A stretch of DNA of 64,000 nt from Solen grandis (GCA_021229015.1 CM037788.1:52469214-52533213); one strand, 5' to 3'; positions 1-14,400 are shown, counted from the stretch's first letter. Made by a program: numbers and translations. Notes: generated by a model not told the origin, from the sequence alone.

Positions 1-3000
1 TATATCCGCATATTACTGCTTGTAATAGATTTATATATCCGATTCTAGGTAAAGTGTATCCTTCCGGGTCTCAAAGCAAGCAAGGTGAGAATTTTATTTC
101 TGAAATACGGCCTAGCTACGACCAAATAATGTATAGTCAGGGATATAAAATAGCCATTGTCAGGCATTAAGAGACAGTAAAATTGTCTACAAGCGTGTGT
201 ATATACCGACAAATACCCTGATTGAATTTATAAACAAGCTGCCCGCGGTATTTGATTTATACAATGTTATGAATACTTATATAAATAATATTATTTCTCG
301 TGAGTAAATGACGTGTGGAGATACCTTGCAGGAGAATTAGTAGTAATAAAAGTGAACATAAAAAGTATGCGGGAAATGCAATGTTATATAATTATGTAAT
401 CGATTCGTCTGTAAATACTGTTGGATCTGGTTTTATGCGTGTGTGTGTGCGTGCGCGCGTGTTTGTGGGTAGATGGGTGTGGTGCATGAGCGTGTTTGTC
501 ATATGGTTTTTCAAGATATGTGGTATACGCCGAAAGGTCACGTGCGGCGTCCATAAAGTATACGTTTATACCACGATCAATGAAAAGGTATGCCTGACAC
601 ATAACGCTCCCATTCTGTGACAAGCCTGTTCCAGTGCAAACGGGTGCAGATTCATATTTTCAATGATGTTAAATAGTTTGAGTATGACATGTTTCTCTAC
701 GTTTAAAATAAATGCTACGTTTTATATGTATAATAAAAAATATATATGTATATTTTTTTCTTTTCTTTTCATTTCATTTCTATAGGTACTCCGTGATTTA
801 CATAAATGTTACTAGGTGCAAGTTTTGAAAGATAAAACTTTGAAAATTAAGAATGTAACAGTAATGAATTCAATTTTTCCTTTAATGAATTTTATTAACA
901 GTTGTGATATAATAATTTTAGAGGGACAGTGGAACCCCACGTGACTTTATGCAGGAACATCTATTATATGGTTTTAATGATACAATAGTTATTTACACAT
1001 CATGTTTACAACTTTGCTTATCTACGAGAAATTTTAACATAACCAAAGTGTCGTCTTTACGTAATGTTTTGATAAGCCAGTCCCCTCGGTTGGACTGTTT
1101 ATTGGTATATTTGCTTAATCAATTTTACTATTTGTGCAGAATAATCAAATCAAATTTGAAGACCTTGAGAAATAGTCAGCGAATGAAAATGTACACGATA
1201 TTCAAGGAGTAATAACTGTTTGAAAATGTATGGCTGAAACTTGCGGCTTGCTCAGATTTTATACTGTTCGCTACTTTATTATCTTTGGGACTAGGAGAGG
1301 AAACACTTTAAAGCTGTAAGAGTGTATTAATTTTAGACAGTCCCAGTTTTATGTTATACGTTGTTAAATACGTTTTGAGATAATTTTGACACCACACTCA
1401 TATTCAAATCTCAATTTTGATATAATTTTGATTTTGTACAATACTGACAATGACATTTCAGGGATTTTGGTTTGATTTTCATATTTATACAGAAGAATAT
1501 GTTCGTAAAAAAAAAAAAAACGATACTGGTAGAAGTTCAAGACTGGTTGAACACGTGTCTGGATTATTTGACTGGGTGTGATGTCAATCATATCTACAGA
1601 GTGACACTTTAGTGTGATAGCACTATATTTTTCTCAAATAGGCAATATCTCCAAATGTCTCAAAAATATAAACACCAACAGTACAAAACCACATTGATTT
1701 TGATTGTCTTAGTTGTTAATAGTTTACCGAATCATAATGAATAACTTATCCCCGCTCAACGTGAAATATATTTTTCACATATTTCATGTCTACTTAAATA
1801 TAATAAACAACGATAAGGTCATGTAGTTACGATATGAATTAAGGCATCTGACGCGTTTTGTAGCAAGGGTATATATTAAAACTAAAATCATTTACGCTCC
1901 TTCGGAGACAATAACTGTGTATGATTATTATTGGGCCTGCCGTTCCTACACTCCATGTCTAGCCCTAAAAACTGTTATTTTACTGTCTTTCATTTATTTT
2001 CCTAATGCCCCTGAACTTTTATTTCCCGCCGTTTAAAAGTCATCTATAACTATCTGAGATTTAGGACTGCTCTCCAAACCGATGTGCGATTCCGGATTAA
2101 TCTCTTAATGCATACCCTGTTGTTGTGAATTTTTGTGAAGAATAAAAACCCCCGAACTAAATAGCTTTCGCTATGGGTGTTCGTCTACTAACCGCCACTA
2201 GAGAGATGAGAGAAGAAGAGAGGTCGTAAAAAGACAATAAACTCCGATTTATGTAAATTCATACTTCTGTATCTGAGATAAATTATATGCTGCTAAATTT
2301 CTCCGTAACCAGGACGACTGATGACTGTGATTTACACAAAGTTTCCATTGAAATAAGTTATAAAATGTATCAAAATACGAAACAAAAGCTGGCGTTCTTG
2401 AGAAGAAGCGAATGCCAAAATGGATAAAAATACCGACCTATCAATCTTGCGCTGTGCTTTTAGGGTCTGAGGAGGAAGACCCAACATTTATTGCAAGAGG
2501 AACAGAATTAGCAACCTTATTTTTATTGCAGGAATTAGTGTAATAAGCACGATTCCAATGTTCAGTTATTATTTTAATTAGATATAGAATTAGAAGGCCG
2601 TTTGTCTCAGAGTCTGTCTGGAAAAAAAAAGGCAACCATCTCGATTTCTGAGCAAAAATATGGACGTCAAATGTAACAGCTGCATCTGAAACATGTTACT
2701 AACAGAATTTGTTTCTCTTTTGCTTTGTGTAAAACCTTCGACAGTAAGCTTGACGACAGATACCATGTTCGCAATATGAATATGCTCTTTTCGTTCGTTC
2801 CGCAGTAATCGGGATTATATTACAACATGTTTGACACGAATTTAAGCAAGGTAGTAATACAATATATGCAAAATAGTAACATCTAGCAGCTGTACCTTGG
2901 TGTTTCCATGGCATCAAACGATGACAAACAATCATATTTCATGATAGTTTGTAATAGTCCTTCTATGATATATCCATTTTCAGCTCATTCGTGTAATCTT

Positions 3001-5098
3001 AATACCAGTAATGCTATTTCAAATTGTACAGCTCAGTAAACACATCTTCATATCCACAAAACATAAAATGATATATCGCTTTTAATAATTTTAGTTTAAT
3101 CTTAAAGAAATATTGATAAAACAAATCGTTAAATTGTGAAGGTAGGCGTGCTTAAATGGCGAATGAAATAGAAGGGGACTGCCGAGTTCCTTAATTTTCC
3201 AACAATATGTTATTTCTCTTATTTCGTGTTTTGTCTCCCAATCACTTGAGTTGTTCCACGCAACAAGTATGACGCAATAGCTCTTCCTCACAGTCGGGTC
3301 ATAAACCGACTCTCCGATCAGAGAGCGCGGGCGTAATAAAAGGTTCAGTATACATCTCGAGGAACACTCGTACAGTTTGATCTGGCAATAAATAAAATAA
3401 AAATAAAACTGTGACCAGATGAATGTTCCTTGCCACAGACACGGCCTCTACGTTTAATGTAATGATTTCTCATACTTCTTTATACAAAGCAGTTTTATGC
3501 CTCAATAAAAACATTCAAATGGTTTACAAAACGGTTTCGAATAATGATTTATGATAGGGTCTTTTGTATTTGGCCGAAAGTTGTTATCTTCCCCAGTTGG
3601 ATAACATATTGTTGACATACTTTTACGTTTGCATCAGCAAACTGTATTTGGGGAAATGAAACACAGAGAGGTTCTGCATCACGAACATGTAATGATGATG
3701 ATGATAAATAAGCTACTGCTGCTGATGATGATGGTGATAATTATTATTATTATGAAATTCAAGCGATGCTCAAGCATTTCTCTATCAATCTTACACATTT
3801 ACACTATAGGGTTTTGTTTGTATCAACTTTCTCAAAGTATGCAAGATTTATGAAATAAAAGGCATATATATTTTTAGAAAATATTAAATGAAATACTATC
3901 TTGTGAAATACAATGATATTTTTTACCTTTTCAGATTTTATTTTCTTTTTTTTTTGGTCAACATTAAATTACAAGCACATTTTATTCTATTCTATTCATA
4001 TGTGCATTTCGAATATAATTCAATCTCTTACACGAATTATTCATTGTCTAGTGTATGATAAACCAATTAAGTCTTTTCCCCAGCCAAGTGTTATCTGTTT
4101 ATCTTTCAACATAACTCTTTAAAACCTCCCCAATTGACTGTTATTTTACCTGTTTATGGTTGGAGATGCGAATCGAAAATGTCATTTTCTAATAATGTTA
4201 ATATGCTATAACAACTTTGTGCCAAAGGTATAATAGCTTAATTACCACAATAAATAGACAATAAAGTTATCCTAATACGCTAAGTTCCCTGTGATCTGTG
4301 TTTTAAATGCCCCTCTCAACACGCGTCTCTTAAAGCTCGTCACTACTTAAGTCATTATCTTTAACAAACTTATCGTTCTATTGATCACAAAACAGGTGAT
4401 TTTGCATTTGTGGATCTTTGCTATATTGAAATATTCATCACGACATCTGGAAAGAAACCTGCCAAACGTCCCGTCGCCGCGTTTTGGCGCTTCTACAAGG
4501 AATACAGACTTATTTAAGGATGTTTCTAATCGTTTTATTTGAAATCGATTTGTTTAAAGAGGATAAGAACTCAATTGCAATTGGGCAGATCAATAGGGTA
4601 CCAACAAAATGTAATTTGCCATGTGCCAGTTACGTTTATGAAAGGCAGTGTTCGATGAGCAATTTGATAACTGATATGCGAAATCAATACGGCGATAAAA
4701 CGCTTAAATCTATGGAAGCAATCATTACCAATATTGAACTTTAAGTCTATAGTAGCATGTCACTATCATTCTTAAGATTATGTTTTCATGAAATTTACAA
4801 CATAAATTATAGAGGAATTCAGGATTTTTTAAGAAACAGAGCACACAAAAATATTCATCACAACACAGAAATTTATTTGTTAGTACAAAATAATAATAAA
4901 TAAATCAATAATTTATAACATATTTTCTTTCACAAAAAATGTGTTTTAGATATCAGGATCCTACGTTATTGGCCTAGATTTCTCCTAGACATGTTCATGT
5001 TGTCAAATACTCCATTCCAATCAAGAACTCTTTTACGTAGGGGTAAGTTGACAATCTTCGGAAAGCAAAATCAGATTGCGATAGATTCAGTTATCTTA
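1..5098. other. AT-rich intergenic DNA, no gene seen
   Basis: No exon with matching splice signals and recognisable protein was found on either strand. The open frames here are short and of simple composition. A GT/GC-rich purine-pyrimidine stretch lies near 437-475, an ATG/GAT-rich simple stretch near 3690-3760, and short T or A runs are scattered throughout. Confidence 0.6.
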
Positions 5099-5200
5099 TA
5101 ATAAAATTATGGCAGTCAGCAACGTGATATTTTAATAAAATTATGCAGTCAGCAACGTGATATTTTAATAAAATTATGGCAGTCACCAACGTGATACTTT
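5099..5200. repeat. Tandem repeat, three units of about 34 bp
   Basis: The unit contains AATAAAATTATGGCAGTCAG followed by CAACGTGATATTTT. It occurs three times with starts near 5101, 5135 and 5168. The units differ by one indel and a few substitutions. Confidence 0.85.
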
Positions 5201-5236
5201 AATTCTCTTATATAGAAGTTATCACCTTTATTACTC

Positions 5237-5262
5237 GTGTGTGTGTGTGTGTGTGTGTGTGT
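5237..5262. repeat. (GT)n microsatellite
   Basis: Uninterrupted GT dinucleotide run of about 13 repeats. Confidence 0.95.
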
Positions 5263-5274
5263 ACGAAGGGAAAA

Positions 5275-5741
5275 CACTGTAAAATCATTAATTTTCGTTT
5301 ATACTAAATTCCATTGACTCTGTAGAATAGTAAAAAAAATAACGTTAATTTCTAGGATGCTATATATCGTAAGATTCGTGTTAACCCTTTCCCTCATATA
5401 GACTCATTTTGACGCACTCAGTAGGTATCACATAAAGCCTGATCTGCAGAAAACCACAGTTAAACCTTACCAAATTTAATTACAAAATCCTCATTTCCAG
5501 ACCACTGAGGAGCAGCGAACAGCATAAAACCTGATCAGCCTGCGAGATACTCGCAGGCTGATCTGGTTTTATGCTGTTCGCATAGGTCTTTTCATGGTGT
5601 CCCCTATGAGGGAAAGGGTTAAAGAAAATGTTAGGCCTATTAAATGGACAGTTTTCGTGGGATCTATATTTGGATTTATGGTCGGAAGAAAAACCATTTT
5701 ACGATCATAATTCCCCGACGAAAATTAATGATTTTACAATA
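5275..5741. mobile_element. MITE with ACTGTAAAATCATTAATTTT terminal inverted repeats, split by a second MITE
   Basis: The left end reads CACTGTAAAATCATTAATTT and the right end is its near-perfect inverse (CGAAAATTAATGATTTTACA). The inverted match covers about 22 bases. No coding capacity is visible, so the element is non-autonomous. Its middle is interrupted by the TTAA-flanked element at 5381-5622. A relative with the same terminal motif is at 17231-17423. The superfamily is not assigned because I cannot define the target-site duplication. Confidence 0.75.
5381..5622. mobile_element. TTAA-flanked hairpin MITE, copy 1 (piggyBac-like)
   Basis: The element is bounded by TTAA on both sides with termini CCCTTTCCCTCATA and TATGAGGGAAAGGG. 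A TTAA target duplication with CCC...GGG ends is the hallmark of piggyBac elements, so a piggyBac-derived MITE is inferred. The centre is a near-perfect palindrome: GCATAAAACCTGATCAGCC, then GCGAG, a three-base loop, and the inverse arm. There is no coding capacity. It sits inside the MITE at 5275-5741 and so inserted later. Six further copies are listed below. Confidence 0.85.
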
Positions 5742-8700
5742 ACATGTTTCATTGAAAAATCAAAATTTTAAACAAATCGACTAACCGTAGTACTATTTTT
5801 GTATTTCTGCATATTTCCGATAGTTTATTACAGGCTCTGCTGCTATCAATTTTCTTCATTTAAATGGCGCCTCAATTCAGTGTTTGGTATACGATATTTC
5901 GTCCATGTCTTATACTAGCAATATTGAACATCTAGTAAACGATGACCAAAATGAATATAATGACGTAAATCTCTGGTGTTTTAATGAAATTTGCCATGAA
6001 ATGTCTCCTCAAATGCTCAGAATTCTTTGTGTAACGAGGTGGGGGATGACGATAAAGATGACGGTACTATACACTGGGCACGTAAAAGAACCAAGGGGAC
6101 TATTCGCAAAATTGAGCTAGGGTATCGCACCCGAATCCCTTATATCCAACCACTGTCGTTTCCAATGCTGCCTCTTCAGCAAAAAAAAAAAAATATCAGG
6201 ACCCAAACTTGGGTAATCTTTGACTTCAAATATAAAAATATGGCCATATTAATCAGAAAATGGTTTGCTAGCCGGCATTAAAATAGATGAAGAAGATGAT
6301 GTGGGATTATGATGCGAAGGAGAAGGAGGAGGATAATGGGGATAGTGAAATAGGAAATATGTATTTATGAGTCAGGAAATGACAAGGAAATCAATGCATG
6401 CAAGGTTGCATAGATGCAAAATCGAATGAAAATTCGGAGCAGCATTAAAAGCGCAATAAAAATGAAAGCTAAAAATTATGCATCCAAATAATTTTGGTTT
6501 GTAAAAAAATAACAATTGACGCTGAAAGACATATTTTCTTTGGTAAAACCACAGACACCACCTTCTGCCTTTGAAATGCAAATAAGGCTAACGTAGATCT
6601 CTATCCATTCCTATATGGAATACTATTTATTTCCAGTATATTGAATGAATGTCCAACCCATTTCAGAGATCAAGCCTTAAAGATTTGCCAGCTGTGACGG
6701 GCGACATATTGGTTTATTGCTCAACTTTTCATATTAATTTTGTTTTTTAGGGAGAAACAGATGAATTCTCTTAAAAGTTAGGAACTACTTTCGGACTACT
6801 TTTTCTCTTCTCAGTGCTAAAATATCATTAAGCGAGATATATAAACCTAACCAAGTTTCACTATTTTTCAACAAATATACAATGTTGTTTATAAACATCC
6901 GCGTATGTGCCTCATTCAAATACACTAAATAATCAATTTAAATGTCCTAAGCAATTTTCTGAATGTATTGATCTGGACATTCGTGTAAAAATTAAAACTC
7001 ATGTTATACAGGCCTCAGACTAAAATTTTCGCTAGTTAATTTGTTGAATATATCATTAAAAACTATATCAATCATAAACAAATCATAGCATTGAAAAATG
7101 CTGAATTATTCTATACTTAATTATTTGTAAGATTAATATCTGAAGAGTGAATAGTGGAGATGTATCCATACGTTTTCCTCTTCCGTTGCGTGAAATACGC
7201 TTTCATAAACTTACTGTTCAAGACCGAGACTTAATAGTTGCTAAGAGACCGGCAATAGCCCCATCTCCGATAATCACACGCACAAACATGCTGTTATTTA
7301 CGCAATTCCTAGAAGAAAACCTGCCTTGCTCAAACTGACGTCTAATTTAGGTGTCGGCTTTAATTTCATACGCCTCAATCAGGATGCCTTTGTGTGCGTG
7401 CAAGACCGGATAAATTTGAACATATCCCTATTCTCTTAAGCAATTATTCTCGTAAAACGTAAGAGGGAACCTTAAAATCAATAACTATATCCTGAGTAGG
7501 ATATGAATCATGGTTTTTATAAAACAATATATTTACCATTTTCTTAGCTATAAAAAAGAAATAATTGTGCCGTTAGCGGGCATCTTCAATTGCCGTTTGT
7601 CAGGGAATTAAAGAATTTCAGAATGATTAAAATCCACCATAAGTCTAGGTCATATCATGACATGGATGTGAGAATCGATAGAAAACACCTCCATCTTGGA
7701 CGGTTGTGAATCTCTTTTTTTTTTCTTTTTCTTTTTTTTTTTCTTTTTTTTTTTCGCGTCTGTTTTGGGTTCTGTTCCAATCCAATGATCATAGAGAAAC
7801 GTCCATCGTTGCCATTCAATTATTCAAGATCGATCAAAAACAAATAAATTGTTTGAAGTTATGATTCAATATTATATGAATATTTTGGAATCATATATTT
7901 GTTCCAATTAATGGCCGTCATAAAGTTTTTGATAATGGGGAAAAATGTATCAGGAACTATTTATGAAAGAAATTTCGATGGTTCATATTCTGACGTGTCA
8001 TCCAATTGTGATGTTTTTAGCGATGGTAGATTCAAATATCTTCGCTTTATGGACATTTTACAGCTTTTTTAGCACTTTCGCAGGACTGCTTTTCGGACGT
8101 CAAATTTAATTTCAGAATACCTAAAATAATATATTCGCTATAACAATAGTGTCAGAATCATATAAAATACTACAAAGCGGTTGTTCAGATATTCTTTCCG
8201 ATAATAGAAGATTTAAACTGGGGTTGTTTATGAGGCGATCCATCACATTGGCCACACAATGCATTTACAAAGATCATAAAGTCTCGTTCTAAACATAACA
8301 GTCAACGCTTAATCAGTCTTTTTGAATGTAAGTTAGACTGAGTCTCACCATGTCAGTGTTTGCTATGATTTGAGGCGATAGCGTGGCAAATGAAGTTGAA
8401 ACGTGACGATGCAGAAATCTGAAAATGAATAGAAAATGCAAGGTACCACCTTTTCTTGCAACACTAAGATTTTTCAAAGAATCTAAACATGCATGACATT
8501 TTATGGCTTTTAGCTCGTATGTGAAAAAGATGCATTTTTTCTGCGATGAAGAAATGTTCCATGTGTGAAACATATTGAAATAAAACCAATGTTGATGAAT
8601 AAATACAGGGTAAATTACTTTTAGCACACACAGAACGGACCTCTTACTTTTAAATATTTAACAACGCAAAATCTAAGTATAATTGCGGATAACAGAACGT

Positions 8701-11700
8701 TTTATTTCCGTGCACTACTATATTAAGATATACCAGGAATGGGTCGAAATTTATTATCATCAATAAGTCTTAAATTCTGGAGGAAAGAACAATAATCAAA
8801 CTAACGTAAGCAAAACCGGTTTAGATTACTTCATAAATATTCAATCTACTCTGCTATGGTATGGAAAGTTTCAATTTCTACACAAGTCCCTGCATTGCTG
8901 TCTTCGTTCGCAAATATAAATGTCTCAATGATTTATAATTTGAATTCAATATGGTAAAACTCCGCAGTTACTAGGGTTGGAATTGGATAATATCTAAAAT
9001 TGTAAATTATTCATTCAAACTGTCTAAACAATTGATTTGTGATACTCCCCGTAACCTAAGAAACTATTGATTGCGTCATAAAAATGTCGTAATGCTCTCT
9101 GTTTTAAGTCTTTGACAAGGCCTCAGCATTTTCTTGAATACATTAGATACTCCAGAGTCACCTCTGTGTGATTTATGCATTTCTAGTCCCTAATGGAGGT
9201 TCATAAAGGTAGTAAAAGATTTCGAAGAAATGCGGCCCTTTTTAGATTTTTTTTCTTTTACTAACTTACAGGGAAACTTGTTAAGTTCGGAGCTCTCTTT
9301 CCGTTGTTTAAAACCCAGTATTGGGATCTGAAACGTATCATATTCAAATTCAGATTCAGAATTTTTTATATGCATTTTCACACACAGGCACAGTTCATGG
9401 TTTATCCTCGAATATCGATTTGTTTTGATGTTTAAAACAGCATACACTAATATATAATGTGTAAATTGATAAATACATTTATTTTAACAAAATGTCTTCC
9501 TCCTAATATGTTAAACAGGTATAATTTCATTGTAACAAATGTAATTTCACTAATTTGTATGAAATGTCAATATTTGAGAACATCCTTTCTTGAATTCTAA
9601 TTTTTATATATAAAATTGTTATGACTAATATATGAAATAAAATACCCTACTCATTTACACAGTGGATTTTTGTTCAAGACTTAAACTGTTATTTTAAATT
9701 ACTTAATATCGAAGGATGATAAATATAAAATGTACAAAATTGAACACAATTTCTTTATTTTATTTAAATCAAGAGTTGTTCATTGAAACAAGACATATGA
9801 CACATATTCTACTGTATATATAAATCATTTTACCATTTTACTTCAATAAACAGCGGAGTCCCCAATGTAATGTATACTATACGTAATGTTCAACTAATAT
9901 GATTACGTTCAAATGTTTTATTATACCACATATTTTAAGATATATAAGTCCTTGGGGATAACTATTATTTAAAGAATAATATTTCTTTTTCAAAATGTCT
10001 GATGGTTTTATTACCTCTGCCAAGAGAGCCCTCAAATAAGTTCCGTATATTATTATCTTTTATAATTCATATACTGTTTATATTCAATTAACATGCATGG
10101 AAAATAATTTGTGTTGACACGATATACTTAGTGTTATTTCTCTTTCTATTTTTAATTGCTGTATGTAGTTTTATGTCACGACAATAATGTGAAATTAATT
10201 TGAATGCTAAGTCTAAATGTCAAAGATAAGTGAAAATATGATGCACTCTCTCAGAGGTAATTGCATGTGTCAATGGGATGAACTACAGCAAAGGGATGGA
10301 GGCCGTAGCAATCGCTCATTGTTAAGTCTGAATGGCTCTGGTCATTATATATATATATATTTAAAGTGTTATAAAGTGTTGATAAAGACTGAACATCACG
10401 AAATGTCTACTACCAACATTATCCTTACTTTTTTCGTTATTTGATCTGACATCGTGTATGATGTATATTATCACCTGGGTCCAAGGCCTATTGACTTATG
10501 AAATAAACTTAATTATTCAACAAAACAACAATTATACATTAATTCATATCTTTACAGATGCCCTTCTTAAGAGAAATATTGAGCTGGAAGCATTTTTTTT
10601 TTTTTTTTTTTTTACTATTTTGGTTTCTTCAAATATTCCAGATCTGGAGTGATATGATTTATTAACGGAGCTTTCTCGGACATTTTTTTTTTTTGTTAGC
10701 TCAAGTTGGATTCATACAGAGGACAGACGTGACATTTAAACAAATCTTCTATATAAAATACATGAACGAAATTCAAAACCTATATCTGTTATTTACCTCA
10801 TTTTATTTTATCTATTTATTTACCTATTTTTATCTAAATATTTATTTATTTATTTATTTTTATTTTTGTTTTTCAACATTTGATATGAACATGAATACAG
10901 TAAGTACCATTAATCCTTCAGTAAATATTTCAAAAGATTAAACACTTATTTGCAGTAGTACATTCCTTCACGCATTTGAAGAGTTGCAATATTCAGAAAC
11001 AGTGAATCCATTTATATATCCGATAATTCTCTTTAATTTAACTAATAAAAAATGCAGAAAAAAAAACAGCGTGTTCCTCTGGATTTTTAGCACCATACCG
11101 AAAATACTTGTTTTGTTGTTGTTTTTTTCTTGTAAGCAACATGACTTAGTCCAGGTTCCCTCTGATGTTACGGCCCAGAGAGAATCCAGTGGTCAAACGT
11201 GCAGGTCTATGGAGACTCTCAACTTCTTCCGATAATGAATAATGATTAATGATTAATGAATACGCCGCTATCCACATCATCGATGGTGATTTGTAGGAGT
11301 TAAAAAAAAAATAAACTCAAAATTTGGCCAAAAAAATGTAGATTGAATAAAAATTTAAAATGGCATATTCACCAACACTGAAGACACAAGAACACGTTTA
11401 CGATGCGGTTTAGAACAATTTGTTTGTAGTCCCTATAATGGGGAAACTACATGTATATGGAAATACATGTATAGTATATATAGTGATTTTTATTCAAATA
11501 TCTTAAAATTAGACTCTCTGAAATAATATCAATAAAATATGAAAAATTTCCTTAAAAAACAAAAAAAAACGAAAACATATAAAAGATGATGATGATGTGA
11601 TGATGATGATGATGATAAGTTAATAAAATCTATGGTTGATGTAGAATGACGCCATCATATTTCTATTAGTCGGGTTTTATTGTTTGACGCCCGGCTACTG

Positions 11701-12478
11701 TAACATGCCAGTTATTTTAGAAAGCAGACAATCTGAATGTATATATATATAGCAAACAGGAAATACACGTCAGACTTGATAACAAAAAAACAAAAAAACT
11801 ATATAAACGGTGTGTGTGTGTTATTATTTTAGTTTATTTACTACAGAGAAACTTAATGCCAAATGAGTTAAAATGTAAAACTGATAGTTAAAATAAAACC
11901 GCTAGATGGTACGGAAGAAATAAAAAAAAAGATAGAGGATTTTTTTTTTTTTTTTTTTTGGAAGTATGCACGGGAACATGATGGCAATTTAAAAACTGGG
12001 CCTTAGCTATAATTTATTTGTAAAATAAAAATGCAAATAAGAAGGGGCATTCCCCATTTCATTTCCATTATAGTCACAATCATTACGTTCTGTCCAAGAC
12101 AAAATAATATTTGAGCCTGTACAACACAAAAGGAAATAAACTTATTTTTATTGTTTTGAACCCTCTTGATTATATTTTTCTTTAAAAGTGTTATTTACAG
12201 TTTTTCTCAGCATACCCGGATCAAGGAAAATTATCCAACGCTATTATTTAAACAACTATATAAATAATTACATAATATATTGTAATTATTGCACTTCTTG
12301 TGTATCAATATATCTTATTTAATGTATAATCTCTTGAGAATGCATCTTTATAGCTAATATATAGTTAGCAAAGCTAATTTAAACCTTCGAGAAACCGAAA
12401 CATTTGAACGTGTATAAACTATCGCAACAAAAGAAATTGTTTTCGCAATATTCCATCTCCGGGGATTCCCAATATTGC
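5742..12478. other. AT-rich non-coding DNA, no gene seen
   Basis: No supported exon was found. The stretch contains pyrimidine runs (7712-7755), T homopolymers near 10596, 10682 and 11940, TTTA simple repeats near 10800-10865 and GATGAT repeats near 11586-11615. Small open frames, such as those near 4484, 5884 and 8313 (-), match no family I know. Confidence 0.55.
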
Positions 12479-12492
12479 GTTGCCATCGCAAC
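12479..12492. promoter_or_regulatory. X-box-like (RFX) palindrome in a GC-richer patch
   Basis: The 14-mer GTTGCCATCGCAAC differs at one base from the palindromic RFX X-box GTTGCCATGGCAAC. It opens a GC-richer, CpG-containing patch (about 12455-12650) in otherwise AT-rich DNA, about 2.1 kb upstream of the first visible ERICH2-like exon on the same strand. X-boxes mark promoters of many ciliary genes. Whether this is the ERICH2-like promoter is inference; a single motif can occur by chance. Confidence 0.35.
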
Positions 12493-14300
12493 CCCCTCCT
12501 CCTCGCACCCAGTGCAGTGTTTTCAGTGTCGACTCATACAGTGCAGAAACATTTGACTCCGCCTAATTGTGTTACTGCCGTGTCTTTACAGTCCCGCCTA
12601 TTGCCATGTTATCCCAAGTTGAAGTCTTATCCTACTCGATAACCTTCTTTGATAGTGAGAAATTTCAACAATAAAAGGCTGATTAAATACTAACATGTAA
12701 TGAACCATTTAAATTTCACCATCATCCTAGTTCAGTTCGCTTTCAAAATGTTCACACTTCCACTAATGATAAAGGTTTGTGATGAGCAATTTTCTTTGGA
12801 GAAACGCTTTTTTCTCATCTTTTTAGGGTGTTTTATATCGATAATGGTATGAAAGCAGAAACACATAATATATAACGTTTCAGTCGTCGATAAAGAAATA
12901 AAATTTCCTACAGAGCAGTCCGGAAACAAATTAGAAATAGCACTATTACTCTGAACAATAATTAAGATTAGTTTGAGGCAATTTACTTATAAATATCTAG
13001 GTCACTGACTTACGAATTGCAATTTAAATAAATAAATAAATATCAGGCAGGAAAAATATATCACTTGAAATGACACTTCGGCAAATTTCTTTCTTTCTTT
13101 TTAGCACTTTTTTTTTACTTTCAGCTTTAGCGGATAATGAATGACTAAAAAATTTAAAACAGGGACATGCGTATGCTTGGTTATAGGTTATTAGCAGTGA
13201 GTTGCTTATATTTATGCAATATAACTGAGTATTTCTTTGATTTACATACTTCTATATATTGAAATTATAGCTTTGCTAAGTTTTCTATTATTCTTTTTAT
13301 TAAGTTTATACTTAAATGTCATGAAGGAGGTGCAAGTAAATATTTCCATCATAGTGATTTTATTATATATCGTGTTCCCGTATTCTGTGTATATATTTTT
13401 AAACACTATTACAATATAACTGTTTTTCATATCTAAAAAAAATATGATTAAGTAAATATAATATTTATGATTTAGTAAATATAATATATTAATATGTTTA
13501 TCATATCATTTGATTCGTACATCTATATCTAAAATTTGAACTTTTTTTTTTTTTTTTTTTTAAAGTTAATTTTGTCATTTTTAGTAAATTGTGAAAATGT
13601 AGCTCGCATAAACACATGCATGATTATACAAACACGCACACATACACACGCGTATGCACACACACAAAATGTATGTGATTAGATTATTTACTCTGCATAT
13701 ACTATTTTCTGTCTCATTTGATATCATCTTCATTATCTTCATTTCATTATCTGCTTCTTCTTCTTCTCCTCCGTTTTTTTTTTGTTTTTTTTTCTATATG
13801 AGCGAGGTGTTTCCAGAAATGTAAAAGAACGAGAGGTATTGAGGTATTTGAATTCATAATAGTATCGACAACAACGCTTCAATGATAAATTTTATTCTAA
13901 TTTTCAATTTAATTTTATCAGTAGAAAACATATGAAAAAAAAATGCATTTTGCGTGTAAGTTATTAATGAAACATACAGTTTATGCATAATATTTTTTAA
14001 ATTTTTTTTTTGCATTTTAGAGTAAAATAAACAACCTTGGTTCATCATTTCTTTAATATATGTGTTCTTTTTTACTTTTTCAATTTTGAATGCGATTTCT
14101 ATTTTTATTTGTCAAGTTTGTTTGAAATATTTCACACAGGTCTGTGACATTTGTTTGACAACAAGAATTCACATATTTGTGATAGGAACGTATTTCAAAA
14201 GAAAAAAAATCAGCGCCAACAAAGAAAGGATTCATAATGCAATCCCGCTGTTTCCCTCGATTCGTCACTCAGCTTCTTTGCCCCCACACGATCTCAGTTC
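12493..14300. other. AT-rich DNA between X-box patch and assembly gap
   Basis: Earlier exons of the ERICH2-like gene should lie here or in the gap, but none is securely visible. One weak candidate first exon is an ATG at 12606 running to a GTGAGA donor at 12655 (phase 1). Homopolymer T runs (for example 13542-13561) and CA/TG-rich stretches near 13620-13670 are present. Confidence 0.45.
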
Positions 14301-14400
14301 NNNNNNNNNNNNNNNNNNNNNNNNNNNNNNNNNNNNNNNNNNNNNNNNNNNNNNNNNNNNNNNNNNNNNNNNNNNNNNNNNNNNNNNNNNNNNNNNNNNN
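14301..14400. other. Assembly gap (100 N)
   Basis: Exactly 100 N, the usual placeholder for a gap of unknown size. It lies about 230 bp upstream of an ERICH2-like exon, so upstream coding sequence may be missing. The open frame drawn across it is an artefact. Confidence 0.98.

Noticed and set aside
4484..4744. 86-aa open frame in the AT-rich left region
   Set aside because: No recognisable domain, no splice or promoter support; length is within chance expectation.
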